DNA of 64,000 nt from Pomphorhynchus laevis (Eukaryota > Acanthocephala > Palaeacanthocephala > Echinorhynchida > Pomphorhynchidae), in contig WNNJ02000980.1 in assembly GCA_012934845.2 (NCBI GenBank), positions 1 through 64,000 of the forward strand, given 5' to 3'. This document shows, one piece after another, positions 11,601 through 26,600 of this stretch (its first letter is position 1; every line of letters begins with the position of its first letter). The notes under the pieces are model-generated. The model saw only the letters and a list, made by a program, of their open reading frames with translations, made no database searches and was not told the origin of the DNA. The translations under genes were made by a program, and so were the position numbers.

Positions 11601-14600
11601 ACATGAAATGTAAGCACTAATGCTGTGCATGGCGATTGCACATATCATGTGCTTTAAATCAATTAAATTTCAATTAAAATAATCAAATCCCCTAAAAATT
11701 GCAAATTGCAATTTTCAATAATCGAAATCAGCAGAAGACATTCCAACTGCTGTTTCAAACTTAGGTTGCTAACTTCTTCAACAGTTATGGATTTCTAAAA
11801 CAGCATTTAGATAAGCTAGTAGAAATCAGTCAACTTTTTCAACAATTATTGATATAGAATGATTTATGCTGTTCTTTTGAGGAAATTATATTCTAGTCAT
11901 TAAGAAACAATTAAGCTTTCAAATTTAAATATTTTTCTGCCACCCGAAATATCAAAATATATAGAGGTGTTTACTGGATAATTCAAATAATCAAGAAAAT
12001 ATTGAGAATATTTTTATGAAGAGAATATTTTAGAAATCTTATTATTAGAAAGTGCAGATTATTAGAAAGATAAGATTATTAGAAAGAATTATTAGGGAAG
12101 ATTATTAGAAAATTATTTTAAAAAGATTTTTGGATTAAAACTCTTAACTCCAGGTATCCATTAGGATAGAATGACGTGGTACAAGGAATTGGCAGAAGTA
12201 GTATAATACATAATAAACAACTATATTATAATAATCCGGTTAAACGCAAACCAAGAAGTCATGGTGATAAAAGGAATAGGAAAAATAGACTTAAAAATAT
12301 TAAAAAAGATATGTATATAAATGAACAATTAGAAATATTAAAAAAAACTTTTAGAGATAATAAACTAAAAGATCTTTATGTAAATATAAGAAGTTTTTCT
12401 AAAGATCTAATATTTTCAATAAATCAAAAATTAATTAACGACTATGATAGGCTAAGTTGTATAATAGACAGCTATTGTAATACAAAATACTATAATCGTA
12501 CAATAAATGTTAATAATAACAATAGAAAATATACATTAACCATAAACTTCATTAATAAATGTATAGATAACATAAATATAGCCGGACTTTTAAATAATTC
12601 TAAAAGTAAAGAAATAATAGGGTCAGATTTAAGTAAATATATTCCTAAATTAAGGTATAAACTCCTACCACCATTAGGACGAAAAATTTGTAGTTATAAT
12701 AAAGAATTAAAATCAATATGTAACGATAATATTAGAAACATTATGGAAACAGAATGCAATTGTAAAAGTCTTAGTTTTGATAAAATAAATGAACATATAT
12801 GTACCCATAATCTAGAATTAATTGAAAATTGTAAATTAAGAAAGCTGCTATCAAAAGGGTATAAATATAGATTAAATAACAACAACGACAAAAATAAAAT
12901 TTACAGTTTGTTATATAATAACTTAAATGATTACTTTAGTAAGCTGATTAATAGTGAAAGCTCGAATATATCTAAGATAAACATTTGGAAAGATTATTAT
13001 TCTTTCTAAATTATCATTTAGAAAGATAAAATTAAAAATAGAATGAAAATATAGAAACTGGATGCGATTGCAAAAATCTTAAGTTTTATAAAATAAATGA
13101 ACATATACACACTCATAATCTAGAATTAATTGAAAACAATGAATTAAGGAAAATGCTATATGTAACGATAATATTCGAAACATCTGAAAAACTGAATGCG
13201 ATTGCAAAGTCACATAAAACCTAGGTTCATATGTAGTGCTTTTCAATGTACATTAAAACCACTTTCTGTTCATATGAATAAAATACTTAAAGTAATTAAA
13301 GTACACTTTAACAAATATTGTAAGGTAATCGAAATTAATACTGGTATAAAATACTATTTCATTATTAATTCTACAAAAGAATTTTTAGAACAGACAAAAG
13401 GAATAAATTTTCAAAATATAAATACATACGATTTTAGTACGCTTTATACAAATCTAGAGATGCATCTTTTTTCAAATGCATCTTTTCTAAAGATGCATTA
13501 GTAAAATTAATTAATCTTATATTCGGAAAAAGATATACATGTATATGTTACAATAATTATAACGCCTATATAACAAAAATTAAAGCATCAAGTAAATATA
13601 AATATATGGATAAAATTGAATTAATAGAATCCTTAAATATTTTGATAAATCAAAATTATTTAAAAGTAGGGACATCTATATTTAGACAAATAAAAGGTGT
13701 GCCGAAGGGAGTTAATAGTAATTCAATTATAGATGACTTATTTTAAGTTTTATAGAATATTGATTTCTTTAAAATCATTTTAACAATTTAATAGATACAT
13801 ATTTTAAACTAGGTTACTATAAAAAAATTCATCAAACATAAAATAGTAAAATATATAAATCAACAAAATATTATTATAAAAATAAATTTAAAATCACTAG
13901 CAGGAATTTTTATGCATTGATAATAAATCATATACTTTGTATTATAATAAGATACTCGATAATCAAATTTCATTAGAAGAAATAAGTCATTAGCACGTGT
14001 TTGGCCCCGCTGCCATGTTGGGACGAGGAGTATAAGTCGAAACCTGATAACTTAGCAGTTCCTCCTGATGACCTCTAATCCTTATTCTGAATCATCGTAT
14101 GTTATTATTCAATTCATAAAAATAGACTTTTTTTAATTTCAATTTTTTATTTTAAGTTTTTTTTAAATTATATAAAATCTTATAACAATTATTTATAATT
14201 ATTCATTATTTAATTATTAAATTTTGATTTATTTATTTATTGAGTTAGCATTATTATTTATTTTATAATTATATTAAATAAAATAGACTGATTTGATTAA
14301 TACGGAGTTCGTTAAAATGAAAACGTTCATGCAATGAATATGAATGGAAACGTTTATATGTAAACGGAAACGTATTTGTGCCCGATTTATACTCGATTTT
14401 ATAAAAATATTTGCCAACTAAAGCGATAATTAAGATATTCTTATTTGGTTCTGAATTCCACCATTTCTATAGGTGGATATATTTATCTTTGTGTAATAGA
14501 GGGAATATATGATTTAAAAATAGAACGTGTACACGTGCAATTTTATTTTATTTTTGCTCTAAGAACTTAAGGAAACAAATTAGCATAATTGTAATGTTTG

Positions 14601-17600
14601 CTATTTCAAAATTTACAAACTTACATATCTCTTCTGTAGTTCTGGATGACGATAGTCTAACCCATCATCTAAAATACATATCGACACACCTTTTCCACTG
14701 TAACCCATGTCCCACGCTTTTGCAATGTTCATTCCATTATTATTGATATCACGCTAAAATATATATTAATTACAACTTAACTGTTAGTTTTGATAATTTA
14801 CAAAATTAACAAAAGTTGAATTAATTAAATTCGTAATTAATCTTGAGTTAAATTTAATTTAATTTAAAACTTCACAGCTGAACGTAGTGAAACTAACAAA
14901 GTGAATGAATTATGAGTTCATAGTTAAGCAGTTAATATGAACACTTAAAAACGAGAAATAAAAAAAAATATTTTATGAATATAAAACGATAAAATTGAGA
15001 ATATTCCAATGCTTAAACCAGAACAAGTAGAATCATTTCGATATGTTGAAGACTTACTGATCGGAAGAGAATTAAACTGAACAGAATTTATCGTGATAGC
15101 CATTAGTTGAAATGCGACAAACGGACGTTTATTTTTATAACAATATATGCAATGCATGTGAATTCAAATCTATTTTAGATATTTTCATTAAGAATGAATC
15201 TACATTTCTGAGGTAGTCTGTGATTCAAATTGAAAAATATTAGTTGAACATAACCAAAACAATATGCCGACTATTGCAATTTAATATCAAAATGTACCAG
15301 TAGCTACCTTAAATTCTTACCTCGCGTTTTAGTTTAAAATTTAGTAAAAATTTAGAAATTAGATAAATTTAAAAAATTTATAAAAAAATGAATACTGTGT
15401 ATTACGATATTCTCAAGTCTGAAACGATAACTGAACGATGAGTGCACAAACCTTTTATTTAAAAAGCTTAAAGACGCGCTCTTAACAGTGAATAAAGAAT
15501 AATATAATTATTCATTTGTAAATTTATGAGAATATCATTTTTATATTGAATTCACGAAATAATATAATTATATAAAAATATTATAAAAATTTAAAATATT
15601 TAAAAAATATTTAAGTTTTAATTATTGAAGTTTAAGAGTTAACCTTAATTATTTTATCCTATAATAAGATAAAAACACAGCTAACTTTTTTGATTAAAAA
15701 GTTAGTTTGCATATAATAAGATCTTCAGGGCAAAACTGAAAAATTTATAAAATTTTAAGTATAGCCCGAAAATGTTGGCAGCATTCAAACAAAAAATTTG
15801 AATAAAAATAAGCTGTTTATATAAAGCACACTTATTATCAATATCTTAATCATTTTTTATCAACACGCATTAGTAATAAGCGTGCTATTGAATTAAAATA
15901 AACTGATTATTCCATTATTAATAATATTAGTAATTATTATCTAATTTATTGTTAATGTTGATAACGATTTCAGCAAATGTTCTAATAAGTTATCTAAACC
16001 ATCTTCAATAATTTAAGATGTTTCTGTAATATTATTTTGCGGTCTAACGAGGATCTCACAGTCAGGCCGAAGCAGCTCGAGAGAAAGTAAAATTTTACTA
16101 TTTGTATGATTTAAGACTTTGCTATCTTTGGTGTATCACGATCACGAGATAGTTTAGCCGCAACAGTTTTCAGTGCATTGGCGCTTCAGGTCTTGTGCCT
16201 CAAAAAATAGAAAACACTACTGAACAGAATATTGCTTGTTTAATTATTGTTATCATCTCAATGTACTTAAAAACTTAGGTCTCTCGTGATAATCGTAGTC
16301 TGACTTACATATATATATCGTATAAATTAAAAACAGCAAGCAATACATAACATTCACAGACTAAAATCTACAAGTTGTTGCTCCAATCCATTGTCGGAAT
16401 TCTACATTAACTTCTTTCATTGATCCTTGTATATTGATAATCGGGCAAGCCAAAATGTGTTCTCCGGTTTGAATGACGCCGCAGTCGCAGTTTAAGGATG
16501 TTACAAGACCGGCTTTGAAAAGAAAACCTCTGTATCGACCGTATCCGGAACAGAGCCTGTTTAGCTGTACCCAGTGTGAACGGGTCAAATCGTTACCGAT
16601 CGGAGATAGTGACACATAAGGAACGAACCTGCGTAGTTGGGATGTTGACTTCTCCCATCTTTGTTGCCACCTCCTACATACAAGCTCATCAATTCCATTC
16701 GTGTTAATTAGATTGAGCAGAGTTCTGACACGTCTGCTGAACGGATGTCGTGATTTGAGGCGGAGTTTGACAACAGGGATTGGTAGGGTGTTCAGGGATC
16801 AACTTGCTGAGACAGATTGCGTCCCGCCTTATATCGGCTGGTGGTATACCAGATAACACTGGAAGTAAGTCGATTAGTGTTGGCCTTATTGCTCCACTGA
16901 TTAATCTCATTGCCTCGTTGAGACTTGCGTTAACTTTCTTGACATGTGTGCTTCCAGACCATACCGGGGCCGCATATTCAGCAGCCGAGTAACATAGGCC
17001 AATACAGACGTTCGCAGTGTATGGAAGCTTGAACCCCAATTGATTCAGGCCAGACGGCGAATAATATTGCAGCGGACCGCACCATTCCCGAGATAGATTC
17101 AATGTGTTGCCTGTAGGAGAGTGTGCGATCAAGGGTGACTCCGAGATACGTTGGATGCTTCACATTAGGCAATCTGGTTCCATCAAGAGATACAGTCAAT
17201 GTAGCATCAACTTGGTGATTATTGAGATGAAATAAAGATACTACCGTCTTATCAATGTTAAGTCGAAGATGCCACTTTTTGAAATATCCGGATAATATAC
17301 TTATGTCGGCAGAGAGTGTTTTGCTGAGTGGAGCGATTTTGTGGCCAGTTGATGGAATTGCCATGTCATCCGCATATATGTATTTTTTCGCTGATGTCAC
17401 TGGTATATCTGAAGTGTATAGGTTGAACAGCAGAGGGGAAAGAACTGATCCTTGCGGTAGGCCGTTATTGAGTCTGCGCGCTCTTGAAAGTTTACCACCC
17501 AAGTGAACCCGCAATCGACGGTTTGAGAAGATGTCAATTATCAAACGGATCATATGGGGCGAAGGTAGGCACTGTAAAAGTTTGAACGTGAGGCCATTGA

Positions 17601-20600
17601 TCCAAACCGTATCGTAAGCTGCAGAAATGTGGATAAACACTGCGCTTGCTTTTTCATTGCGTTCAAATGCACACTCAATGTCTTCGGTCAGTGAAATTAT
17701 TTGGTCAACTGTGGATCTCTCATTGCGAAAACCGGCTTGCTCATTTGGAAGACAAATGTCTATATATGGTGTAATTCTACTCAATATAACCCGTTCAAAC
17801 ACCTTGAGGGTTACGCTGAGCAACCTTGTAGGTCTATAACTTCCCGGATTATTAACAGGGTTGTTCGGTTTTTTAATTGCGATAACAGTTGAGGCACGCC
17901 ATTGTTTAGGGATGCGTTGTTGCTTCATGCACGATGACATATAAAGTGCAAGTCATATAAGTGCACATTTCGGTAAGTTTGCCAAAAATTCAGGATGAAT
18001 TCAATCAGGTCCTGGTTCTCTGTTTAGTTTTAGACTATTCAGAGCTTCTGATATTTCTTCTTGCAATATATCACTCGTAATTTCGGGTGAGATCGAAATT
18101 ATATCATTTTGGGAATTATGCTACAAACCTTCACGTGGTCATTCCTGTAAGTAATCATTAGACGAAACTAATTGTAGCAATCAAATCATCAAATCAAATC
18201 ATCAACAACAACGATAATCGTCTGACTTACAATCTTTATGTAAATAGGAAGGAGCATTATATTAAATATGGTGACGTCAAAAAACGTCCCCTCGAACATA
18301 ACACAACACACCACATCGAGCTGCGCGCCATCCTCTCTACACGTTGTCACATTTCTAAATACAATGTCATCGTGAACTGGTGAGAGTGCGACTCGGTTTC
18401 TACATTACAAGTTTCACACAATAAACCACAAGAATGTCTCTCATTTCGTTGTAACGTATCAATGTAAAATAATAAATAAATAAAGATTTTCTTAATAAAT
18501 GACAACAGATAGCTAATTTAAAAAAGGAAACATGCTACAAAAGTAATGTTAATGTTCTTCCCAAGTAAATATTTCTTTCGTCTTCAGATCTGTTATGGCC
18601 TCAGGTCCAATGGGATCTGAGCCCCCAGCCAATCCAACACCCGCTCCTCGACTGAACCACTAGGGGTCTTTCACCCCCCCCTGAAGAATCCAATCGAGGC
18701 GGACGATGCTCGGTAATCTTGAGATGCGGAGCTTAAGAAACCTTAGTCTTTGTTCTATGGGACGTCCTCTTGAAAAGAAGACTAATCCCGAGATAGCCCA
18801 AGTACCCCAGAGGCGCATTTGGGTTTTCTCCTTCAATGACAGATGTTGGGCCCGTTTCAGGGCCCATCTAGCTTTCCTCAGGATATGTTTTAGTCTATCC
18901 AGGTCAGCTTTCGCTAACCAGTTCTCACCGTAATAGTGAACCCCAGGTATTTTACTCGACTTGTAAAGGTAGGGAGAGGTTGATTAGTCAGGATAGAAGA
19001 TATAGCTGAGAGTGCTAATCTCTTGAGTTTTTTCTTTGTCGCTGGGGCGCCATGAAAGACAACCACCTGCGATTTGGAGGAGTTTAAAACAAGGTTGGAA
19101 CATGGCAGCTGATCTTTTAATCTTGTAAAGAAACGGCTGATGTCAGAGACTACATCTTTGCACCTGCGTCTAGAGAACAAGTATGTGGTATCATCAGCGT
19201 ATACCACAAGATGTTGATCGCGTTTGAAATTTTTGTAGAGTTCAATTTAGGCAGCAAGATACAAGATTAAAGAAAGTGGGGAGCCTTGAGGCACACCTGT
19301 AATAGGGTAGAACTGACGTGCATCAGGGTTGTCTTCATAGAAGAATCGCTTGGTGTACAGCAATATTTCCACCCTGTTATCAATTCTCACAGGCAACCCG
19401 AGGGACCTGAGAGAAGTGATAACAAAAGGAATGGAAATGCGGTCAAATGCAGCAGAGAAGTCGAGAAAAAGAGCCACAGCATACTGATGGCTGTTATCTT
19501 GACAAAACTGTTGCACTTCACCTATTGCTGAATGGACCAAGCGATCTTTTAAGTACACTTGAAAACCTGGTGGGATTAAATTTCGCCTACTTAGATGATC
19601 GCGGATTTTATGCGCAAGCACTTTTTCGTAAATGGAGATGAGGGAATTTTGAATCGAAATGGGTCGCAGATCTTTAGGACGACGGCTGATGTTTAAACAC
19701 GACGGCTGATGTTTATTCCAGCAATGTCGGACGGGGAGGCTAATAGCATTGTTATGGCGACCTCCTTTCTCTGACTGTATGTCAAAAGCTGACAAACACG
19801 AGTGGAGAGTGGCGCATGGCTTCTGGAGGTGACCGGGAGTGGCCCCCAGGAGTTAACGGTATCTGTAACAAATAAGACTCTACTCCTGAAGTCACACCAA
19901 GGCGGGATTGGTTGGGGTGATTGAGTGGCTCTATAATTGTGTAGGGATAGTGACTCCTCACAAACTTTATCAAGGCAATATCTACCGATCCAACCTAATG
20001 CTCTATCCTTCCAATACACAAACTTCTCTTTCTTGAATATCTTCCAGAAAGAAAACTGAGAAGGGTTAAGGCGAGAAATGCTTGCCTAATCCCTACTCAG
20101 CTGGAGCCTATATATAGTGCTCCAGTATTCATTCGAGAGGCCTTGCCTGGCGGAAACAGAGAGATTAGGTAGGTGTAGCATTTTAGCTAGGACCTTGAGT
20201 TTTGTTGGAGACGGATTGTATATGCGACCTTTATAGGTAGTCGAAAGCAATGTAGTAGCTTGCGAAGAGAGGTAGGCATTAAATTCAGTCAAACTCTCAT
20301 TTCCAATTTGGGGAAGAGTTGGATAGCTGCTTGAAAAAAGGCCACTCTGATAGGATCAAGTGGAACCTTCTCCTAATCAACGTATCTTCCTCTAACCGCC
20401 AACGAATTAGGTCATCAGAGGTGGTATGCTGTTGGCGCAACTGCTCAGTACAGATGGGTTTCAACAACCACTTCTTATGTAGCAGTAATATGTCGAGGAG
20501 CGAATTAGTTGTTGAGCAATGAAAGGCGGGGAATGGTGGTTTGTGAATGAGATAGTCGTTACTGCCTCTACGGTTTGCTGCATTAATCCAACGACCAGCT

Positions 20601-23600
20601 ATGTCGTTGAAGTCACCAAGTAACATGTCATAGCCACTACCTAATATACGATCCAGGAGGTCACGGTTCTTGTGAATTTCTCCTGGCCGTATATAAATAT
20701 TGGCTATGCTGATGCGTTTACCGTTCTTACGAAGTGATATAGCTAAACAAGATAGGGCTGGATAAGAATAGTTAAGAAGGAGGGAAGATTTTAAGGAGCA
20801 TTTAACTAAGGTTAAAAGACCTTGAGATGAAGAGGAGTGAGGAGAGGTTATATACGGAGTGAAGTAATTGGATATAGGCTTAGGGATAAATCGAGTAATG
20901 TCCTGGGGGATACGGATAGACCGCGTCTCCTGAAGGACTATAACATCAGCATCTCTACCATATAAAAGGCTAAGGGCAGAAGCACCTCCCGAATTTCACG
21001 GAAGGATATTCTGTGAAAAAGGCTCTTGATTACTTTGCATTGTGTTAGTTTAGCTGGATGGGGATTGCTTCACCTTAGACGGAGCTAGAGGTGGAAGGGT
21101 TGCCCCCTTTACTACTAGCGCCGCCCAGAGTGGGTACTTACCCCGGGATTCACCGTCATTTCCCTTTGAGGCTCTTTTAATCTTGCCCTTCAGCATTTTG
21201 CCGATCTTTAAGAGGGGAACGGCATGTGCCGAAGCCCCCTCTTTTTCGAAGCTGAAATTTCTGACGAAGAAGGAATCACCTAGTTAGCTGGCACTGTCGG
21301 GCGACATTAGTAGAACAGAAAGTAAAGATTGCACCAACTCCTCTGTTTGTTTTCTGGACTCTGCCGATCTGAGGTCCATAGCATGAAGTAGTTCTTGGTC
21401 AGACATACCTCTACAGGCATTCAGGGGATTCGATATCGCGAACTCAGAATAAGACCCGGGTTTCCTCGCGGCAGAAGATTGAAACAAACTACTGTACTTC
21501 TTAAAGAAGACACATCTTCTACTCCAGGCTGTGTGGCTCTCCCCACTGTTGGAGCAGGATGTAGTGGGGCGTACATTTTCTGCCGCTCTCTCCAGCCGGG
21601 CAAGAAGAGGAGCAACACACCCCACATGTGGTCGGTATGGAGCAGCTGGAAGCCCAGTGCCCCCACTTATGGCACCGACTACAGTGAGGATAAGTGTACT
21701 CCTCACTTCCGACAATTTCGAATTTTAGGTTAAAGCCCAATAAGGGATTATATGTCGTCTTTTCCAATAACTCAGCCTGTCCCATCGCCGCTGAACAAAA
21801 ACCAATTGTTAACGGGAAGCCGTTTTTCCCTATCAGTGGGCGGAAGTTAGTAATTTTATAAGCTTTTTTATTATCTCAATATCCCCATCATCTAAGTGAG
21901 CCTGAAGATTGGCTTTTTTCAAGGATGCTTGGATAGGTTTGCACTCGAATATGCCCAAATCTTTAAAGTTCGCGTTGAAAAAACTCTCATTGCTCTCCAG
22001 GAAATCCTGGGATGAGAACGATATATTAATACCACTGTTATTATATCGAACAGTGTTGAAAATTATTCGGTTGTTCATTTTAGAGACAAATTCTCTGAGG
22101 ACAGTGTTGTATAGCATGTGCCTCTCTAAAGGCTTTATTATTTTGATAATCCCCAGATTAACAAGTTTGGGGATTGGGGGAAGTAATTCCCCATTGTCAG
22201 AAGAAATAGACGCATCACTTACCTTTGGGCTGTGATTATTAAGACCGACCTTCACCTTATTTAGTTGAGATTTGGAAGGTTTTTCCATCTTTGCAACAGA
22301 ACTTGACGTTGATTTGCTCTGTTTAATTTGCTCTGTTTGATATAAATTGAGTGATATCCGTTTGGTAAAGTCTTAATTTGAACGAATAATATATTCGTTA
22401 TTGCTGTTAATACTCGAATACACAGTGATGTTGTAAGTAGTTAATTTATTAGCCAAGAAAGTTCAAACGACTGTAAATTGAAGGATGTCAATGTTAAAGC
22501 ACTTGTCTTGTATGATAACGCATGCTTTGTCATTTGTGAATCACATTTACAACGACGTGCATTCAAACTTTCTAAATGCCATCCGTATCGTCCTGCTAAC
22601 GCATCGTTGAATTCATTATTTGATAGATAAAAACTTTCCTCTTCAATTGACAATGTAGAAAGTCAAAGAGATGATATTTTTTTACATGCATGATCCACTG
22701 CTTTAATCTTCTCACGTGCTTCATCGTTCATAATTAAATCAATCAGATTTTTAACTTAAATTTTCTGCCTACAGATATGTTTGATCCCCTGTCTGATCTA
22801 TTAGATACATTTCACAGGGACATCTCAGATACATTTCATTATACCAGGGACTTGATATTCAATTGCTGCTGAAAAACCGGATCACAGATACCGATACAAC
22901 CTAATAAGAATGGTGACATTAGTATAACTGTATATTTGTGAGAAATCTCTGTTCGCGTTAAAGCTGGGATGAATTTCTCAACTAATGTCTGCCGTAATTC
23001 AGCTACTTCATACATTTAGATTCTAGATGTATGAAAGGAGTATAACCGTTTCCATTGTATCGAGTGAATCAGTCCAGAAAATGGCACGTTCCAATCTAAT
23101 TTCACTTAAACGCTCAATTAAGTCTCTATTTTTTTGACATTCGACCTTATTGCGCTAGAAAGTATCCGACATACCTATTGCGCAACTTGGAACTTAATAT
23201 TTGAAGTACTAATCCTCACTTGTTCTCCAAGGTTGCCCAAATCCAAGTGACCTCGTGAAGTAGTAGCTTGGTTTTCAACAGATACACAAATTAAAATAAA
23301 ATATTAAAATTCTAAATAAAAGTCAATTTTTATGAGTTGACTAATAAATAACAGACGTTGTATCAGAATAAGGATTAGAAGTCATAAGGAGGAACTGCTA
23401 TGCCGTCAGGCCCAGCCCCTATTCCTCGACCCAGCATAGCTAAATACATTCTAAAAAATGTCCCATACTGCATTGAGATCCCCGGCGCAACCTATAGAAT
23501 TGGCATCTTCAGTATATTATCTTTTTTTATATATTTGGAGCCTTATTTTGGATTCGACATATTAATGGAAGAGTCGGTACTTTAAAAGCAGCCACATATA

Positions 23601-26600
23601 AAGGATCTCTTTGCGTAAAATCTTCTTGTGGCAGTATTGAACAAGTACCGGTAGACAAAGTGGCTGATAATGAGTTTATATCGGAAAAAGCTGTGTTGAG
23701 AGCAGGACAAGCGAACTTTATGTTTGCAATGACCACCTTTCGATTAATTGAACGCATTTGTAGCATCCACCACAAGTAGCCCACTATATATATTTGAATG
23801 AAATGCGTCTGATGAAAAATGAATCACACACTCAATGCCAAAATAAAAAAAAACATGATGATAAATAAAAATAAAAACACTAAAAAATAAATATTTAAAA
23901 ATAATGAATAATTAAAAATATTTAATTATTTTATATGATATTTCATATAACTTATATCAAGTTAAAGTAAAAAATTGAAATTTAAAATAAACGTCATTTT
24001 TATGAATTGACTAATAAATAACAGACGTTGTTTCGGAATAAGAATTAGAGATCATCAGGAGGAACTGTTATTCTATCAGGTTTCGGCCCCTAACTCCTCT
24101 ACCCAACATAGCCGCAGGGCAAATACATACTAATGATGTATTTCCTCTAATAAAACTATCTAGTATCTTATTCTAATACAAAGTATATTATTTATTATCC
24201 ATCAATAAAAATTTGCCACTTAAGAGTTTAAATTTATTCTTTATATTATTGTGTTGATTTATATATTTTACTATTTTCTGCTTGATGTTATTTTTATAGT
24301 AACCTAGTTTAAAATATGCATCTATTAAATTATTTAAATGATTTTGAAGAAAGCCGATATCATTACATATTGTTGAATAAAAATTATTAGAATTTAATAT
24401 AAAAAATTTAAAATAAACGTCATTTTTATGAATTGACTAATAAATAACATACGTTGTATCAGAATAAGGATTAGAGATCATTAGGAGGAATAGCTCTGCT
24501 ATCATGTTTCGGACCCTATTCTTCGACCCAAAATAGCAGCGGTGCCAAATACATGCAATTGACGTATTTCCTCTGATAAAATCTAATTATCTAGTATATT
24601 ATTCCAATACAAAATATATATTATCCATTCATAAAAATATTCCGCTAATTATCTTAAATTTATTTTTAATAATATTGTGTTGATTTATATATTTTACTAT
24701 TTTCTGTTTTTCGTATCTTTATAGTAACCTAGTTTAAAATATGTATCTATTAAATTATTTAAATGATTTTGAATAAAGCCAATATTATTACATATTATGG
24801 CAATTCTTAAAATTTCATTATTTAATGTATTATATTTAATATTATATGGTATGCATGAATGAATATTATATTATATGGTATGCATGTATAAAGGGCTTTT
24901 TCTATCGCCCATCTTAAAAAAGGATTTATTTTAACGTGACAAATGCGTGCCAGCGCACGCTTACATGACCACAGCAAAACAAAAATGTAAATCATGTGTC
25001 GAGACGGTGTGAACGGAGGAGCTTCACGTTCACGGTGTGAACGTGGAGTAAGAGGGTATGACGGGAACGCAGCGATAGCGAGGTAGGGCGAGTGTCGTCT
25101 AAGAAAGGAATGTTGATGAACGATGGGGAGCCGACAGCGATGAGACGAAAGGTAACGAGAAGAAGGCAGAGTTTGATGCGGATGTGGATGGTGGGCCAAG
25201 AGAGTTGGACAAGATATGTGGATGTGTGGTCAAAGCACGGAGACATAGGAGCATTCGAACCGCGGAGTTTCGGCCCCTAACTCCTCTACCCAACATAGCA
25301 GCGGGACCAAATACATGCTAATGATGTATTTCCTCTGAAATAACTATCTAGTATCTTATTCTAATGCAAAGTATATTATTTATTATCCATCCATAAAAAT
25401 TTGCCACTTAAGAGTTTAAATTTATTCTTTATATTATTGTGTTGATTTATATATTTTACTATTTTCTGTTTGATGTTATTTTTATAGTAACCTAGTTTTT
25501 AATATGTATCTATTAAATTATTTAAATGATTTTGAAGAAAGCCAATATCATTACATATTGTTGCAATTCTTAAAATTTCATTATTTAATGTAATATGGTA
25601 TGGTATGCATGAATGCTCATAAAAATATATGTTTCTTGCAAATTTAAATATGTCATCTTTTCGATATAAAATAAAAGCAGTTTTAATAAAATAAAAGCAG
25701 TTTTTTAATGTTCAAATCTAGATATAGACCTTCTTTATTATCAATATAAGTTTTATTAAGAGTAAGGCGATCTGGATAAATTTGTTCACTAATTGAATAA
25801 AAATTACTAAAATTAAATACACATATATCATCAATGTATCGAAACATATATTTCATATATTTATATTGTTTAGATTTAGATAACTAATTGATGATAAATA
25901 AGGCTTTCTGGATAAATTTGTTCACTAATTGAATAAAAATTATTAGAATTAAATACACATATTTTTCTTATAACATTATTTTTCTTAATTCGTTAAAAGT
26001 AATGAAAATTTATGAAAAGGTTATGCTCATTTTTTCATATATTAAATTATTTAAATGATTTGGAAGAAAGCCAATATCATTACATATTGTTGCAATTCTT
26101 AAAATTTCATTATTTAATGTATTATATTTTATATTATATGGTATGCATGAATGCTCATGCAAAAATATGTTTCTTGTAAATTTAAATATGTCATCTTTAC
26201 GATATAAATTAATAGTAGTTTTAGTTAATGTTAATTTAATGTTCATATCTAGATATACACCTTCTTTATCATTTATATTGATTTTGATAAGAATAAGGCT
26301 TTCTGGATAAATGTGTTCACTAATTGAATAAAAATTGCTAGAATAAAATACACATATATCATCAATGTATCGAAACATATATTTCATATCTTTATTTATA
26401 TCTTTAAGATATTTTATATATTTATCTTTTCTCATATATTTTTTACACTTTAATGAACAAATTCATATTCTATAAAGCTTAAAATAAGTCAGCTATAATT
26501 GGGCTACTATTACCTCCCATAAAAACACCTTTTTCAAGGTGTTTCTCCTTTTAAATTTTGCAATTTTTATATTTAGCGCTATTAATTGAAGAGATATTAT

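Noticed and set aside
23050-23150. Bel/Pao-type fragment (ERAIFWTDS reading)
   Set aside because: Only about 40 residues, no neighbouring retroviral-type domain, and the match rests on a few residues.
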